The position numbers and the translations under genes were made by a program. Under the pieces are notes generated by a model. It saw nothing but the letters and a program-made list of their open reading frames with translations, did no database searches and was not told the DNA's origin. This document shows positions 62,679 to 64,000 of a stretch of 64,000 nt of DNA, in pieces. This DNA is from Treponema sp. (GTDB taxonomy: Bacteria; Spirochaetota; Spirochaetia; Treponematales; Breznakiellaceae): assembly GCA_009785215.1 (NCBI GenBank), contig WQWU01000003.1, forward strand, positions 1 through 64,000, read 5' to 3'. The stretch's first letter is position 1, and every line of letters begins with the position of its first letter.

Positions 62679-63605
62679 TTAAAGCCGAGCTCTTGCCCTT
62701 GCATGAGTCGGATCCAGTCTAAATGCTTCTCTCCATTGAGAACGCGCCCTTGTATTATCACCCTGCTGACTGTAAAGTACGCCTAACTGATAACGAGTTT
62801 CGGCATTTTCTCCAATTACGCCCAGTATCACAGAATATTGATTTTCTGCTTTTTCAAAATCTTTTGTGTTTCTGTAAATTTCGGCTAACATATACCGCGC
62901 AAAAACTTTAGCTTTTGAATCTTCGGAATTATCAATACAATTCTGCAAATAACTCATTGCCATATTGTATTCTTCCATTTCCATGTATGATCTTGCAATT
63001 GACAATAAAATATTATCTGACGGTTTTTGTCCCGCAGCAAATACACGGGAAAAAGCTTCTACACTGCTTCTGTAATCGCCGTATTCTGCATAGGAAAGAC
63101 CTAAATATTCAGGAATATCAGCGGCTTTGTATGAAAGTTTATCTGCCATTTCTAGAAATTTAACAGACAGATCCGCATATTCTCTGCCTTTTTGTCTGTA
63201 AGCTTTTCCCAAAACATAATAAACGCTTGCATCATTTGAATTTTGAATGAGAGCTTTACGCAATGAAAAAATACATTCGTCTATATAGTAAAGCATACTT
63301 TGATAATTAATTTGAGAAATACCAAGCTGATATGCAGAAAAACCATTAACTGTTAGAAATAAATAATCAACAGGTTTATTAATAAGCAGATTTTTTGTTA
63401 TTTCGTACGCGCGTTCATAATCCGCATCTGCCCAGACACGATAAAGCTCTCTTTTTTCGTTGCTTATACCGCTTCTGGCGCGGGAAATACCAAAAATGGA
63501 GCCAATTATCACCAATAAAGTAATAATAATTAACCCAGCAACGCGAATTTTCTTGAGAATATATACATGCCTTCCATAATGGGACTGTTTGCTGCTATTA
63601 AACAT
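62679..63605 (-). CDS. Membrane-anchored TPR protein upstream of mreB
   Basis: The open frame extends to 63647, but the first 42 bases are a promoter (see next entry), so I set the start at ATG 63605, giving 308 residues. One membrane helix (IRVAGLIIITLLVIIGSIFGI) is followed by a periplasmic array of at least five TPRs (DASVYYVLGKAYRQKGREYADLS, AADIPEYLGLSYAEYGDYRSSVEAFSRVF, AETRYQLGVLYSQQGDNTRARSQWREAFRLDP). A TPR gene beside mreB is, to my recollection, seen in other spirochaetes too. Its partner may be the elongasome, by position only. Confidence 0.82.
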   Translation of the reverse strand: MFNSSKQSHYGRHVYILKKIRVAGLIIITLLVIIGSIFGISRARSGISNEKRELYRVWADADYERAYEITKNLLINKPVDYLFLTVNGFSAYQLGISQINYQSMLYYIDECIFSLRKALIQNSNDASVYYVLGKAYRQKGREYADLSVKFLEMADKLSYKAADIPEYLGLSYAEYGDYRSSVEAFSRVFAAGQKPSDNILLSIARSYMEMEEYNMAMSYLQNCIDNSEDSKAKVFARYMLAEIYRNTKDFEKAENQYSVILGVIGENAETRYQLGVLYSQQGDNTRARSQWREAFRLDPTHARARARL

Positions 63606-63618
63606 CTTATTAAATGGA

Positions 63619-63647
63619 ATTCTATAGAATAAAACGTTTAGTGTCAA
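63619..63647 (-). promoter_or_regulatory. Promoter of the TPR-mreBCD-mrdA-rodA operon
   Basis: On the minus strand TTGACA (63647-63642) and TAGAAT (63624-63619) are exactly 17 bases apart. Transcription would start near 63612, only about 7 bases before the ATG at 63605, with no Shine-Dalgarno sequence. It is divergent from the rnpB promoter. Confidence 0.65.
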
Positions 63648-63666
63648 TTATTTTCTATAAATTTGC

Positions 63667-63696
63667 TTGAAAATCATGTAAAAAAAGACGTATAAT
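63667..63696 (+). promoter_or_regulatory. Promoter of rnpB
   Basis: TTGAAA (63667-63672) and TATAAT (63691-63696) are separated by 18 bases. The RNase P RNA begins about 7 bases after the -10. Confidence 0.7.
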
Positions 63697-63702
63697 GGGT
63701 TA

Positions 63703-64000
63703 GCGATGAACCAGGCTGCCGCCTGACTTGTAAATTTTACGAGCCGGGAGGAAAGTCCGGGCTCCGCAGGGCATGATGCCGGGTAACCCCCGGACCCGTT
63801 TAACGGCGGGATAGACAGCGCCACAGAAAAAATACCGCCCGACCACTTAAACACTTAAAAATGTACATTTTTGAGTGTTTAAATGGTCGGGTAAGGGTGA
63901 AAAGGCGGGGTAAGAGCCCACCTCGGCGGCGGCAACGCCGCCGGTAAGATCGGTTGAACCAGTGCGGCTTGCCGTTTTGGCGCAGCCGAAACGGCAAGCC
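63703..64000 (+). ncRNA. rnpB: RNase P RNA (bacterial type A), 3' end beyond the window
   Basis: The conserved GAGGAAAGTCCGGGCTCC core (P4 side and CR I) lies at about 63751-63768, followed by GGGTAACCCCCGG, CAGAAA and AGGGTGAAAAGGCGGGGTAAGAGC. It is the catalytic RNA that trims tRNA 5' ends. Between about 63839 and 63891 the P12 arm is a very long, almost perfect AT-rich hairpin (CGACCACTTAAACAC pairing with GTGTTTAAATGGTCG). The last bases (about 63961-64000) form a GCTTGCCGTTT / AAACGGCAAGC hairpin. The 3' part of the gene, including the P4 3' strand, is outside the window. Confidence 0.93.

Noticed and set aside
63648..63997. Small minus-strand frames in the RNase P RNA gene
   Set aside because: They cover a structured RNA gene and its promoter.

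Overview
The window looks like chromosome from a Treponema-like spirochaete of moderate-to-low GC. The main reasons are the order tamB - bamA - skp - mutS (18866-29123), which matches the order I recall from Treponema pallidum (TP0325-TP0328) and Borrelia (BB0794-BB0797), a TPR - mreB - mreC - mreD - mrdA - rodA cluster, and several secreted proteins with Sec or lipoprotein signals and outer-membrane barrels. No 16S gene is present, so the genus is inferred.

Positions 1-16213 (minus strand) hold a surface-polysaccharide locus headed by a NusG/LoaP-type antiterminator and a nucleotide-sugar dehydratase. It continues through a three-subunit xanthine-dehydrogenase-type enzyme, an outer-membrane barrel protein, UDP-glucose dehydrogenase, a zeta-toxin-like pair, an MsbA-type ABC exporter and three glycosyltransferases. 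It ends in two overlapping AlbA_2 (Schlafen-type) genes. Positions 16282-30469 (plus strand) hold a DPBB/SPOR protein with a long acidic repeat, tRNA-His and tRNA-Arg, the envelope-assembly operon with mutS, and a uracil permease. Positions 30470-36610 are accessory: long inverted repeats, three small exported proteins, an AAA/DUF4143 ATPase and a hybrid sensor kinase. Positions 36614-50150 are housekeeping: RNase-H-like exonuclease, argS, a biotin-uptake operon (bioY, ecfA, ecfT, birA) with a recognisable BirA operator, scpA, scpB, a pseudouridine synthase, cmk, rpsA, an enhancer-binding regulator and two envelope proteins.

The most striking element is at 50204-54713: a complete integrated microvirus of the gokushovirus type (4,474 bp from core to core) in a spirochaete chromosome. 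It has VP5, the major capsid protein VP1, a scaffold-like VP3, pilot protein VP2, a VP8/J-like basic peptide, an extra 41-residue basic ORF and the HUH replication initiator VP4. It carries no integrase. It lies between 36-bp direct repeats whose left copy is part of a dif-like XerC/XerD site, so host Xer recombination is the likely integration route. A sequence very like the phiX174 nicking origin lies in the loop of a hairpin between VP3 and VP2. The repeat also supplies the last codons and stop of the neighbouring radical SAM gene. Host genes on both sides point towards this site, as expected near a replication terminus, but that is only suggestive.

Positions 54695-63605 (minus strand) hold the rod-shape and elongasome operon followed by a radical SAM/DUF2344 gene. 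It has a clear promoter just inside 63647. Divergent from it, the RNase P RNA gene starts near 63703 and runs off the right edge.
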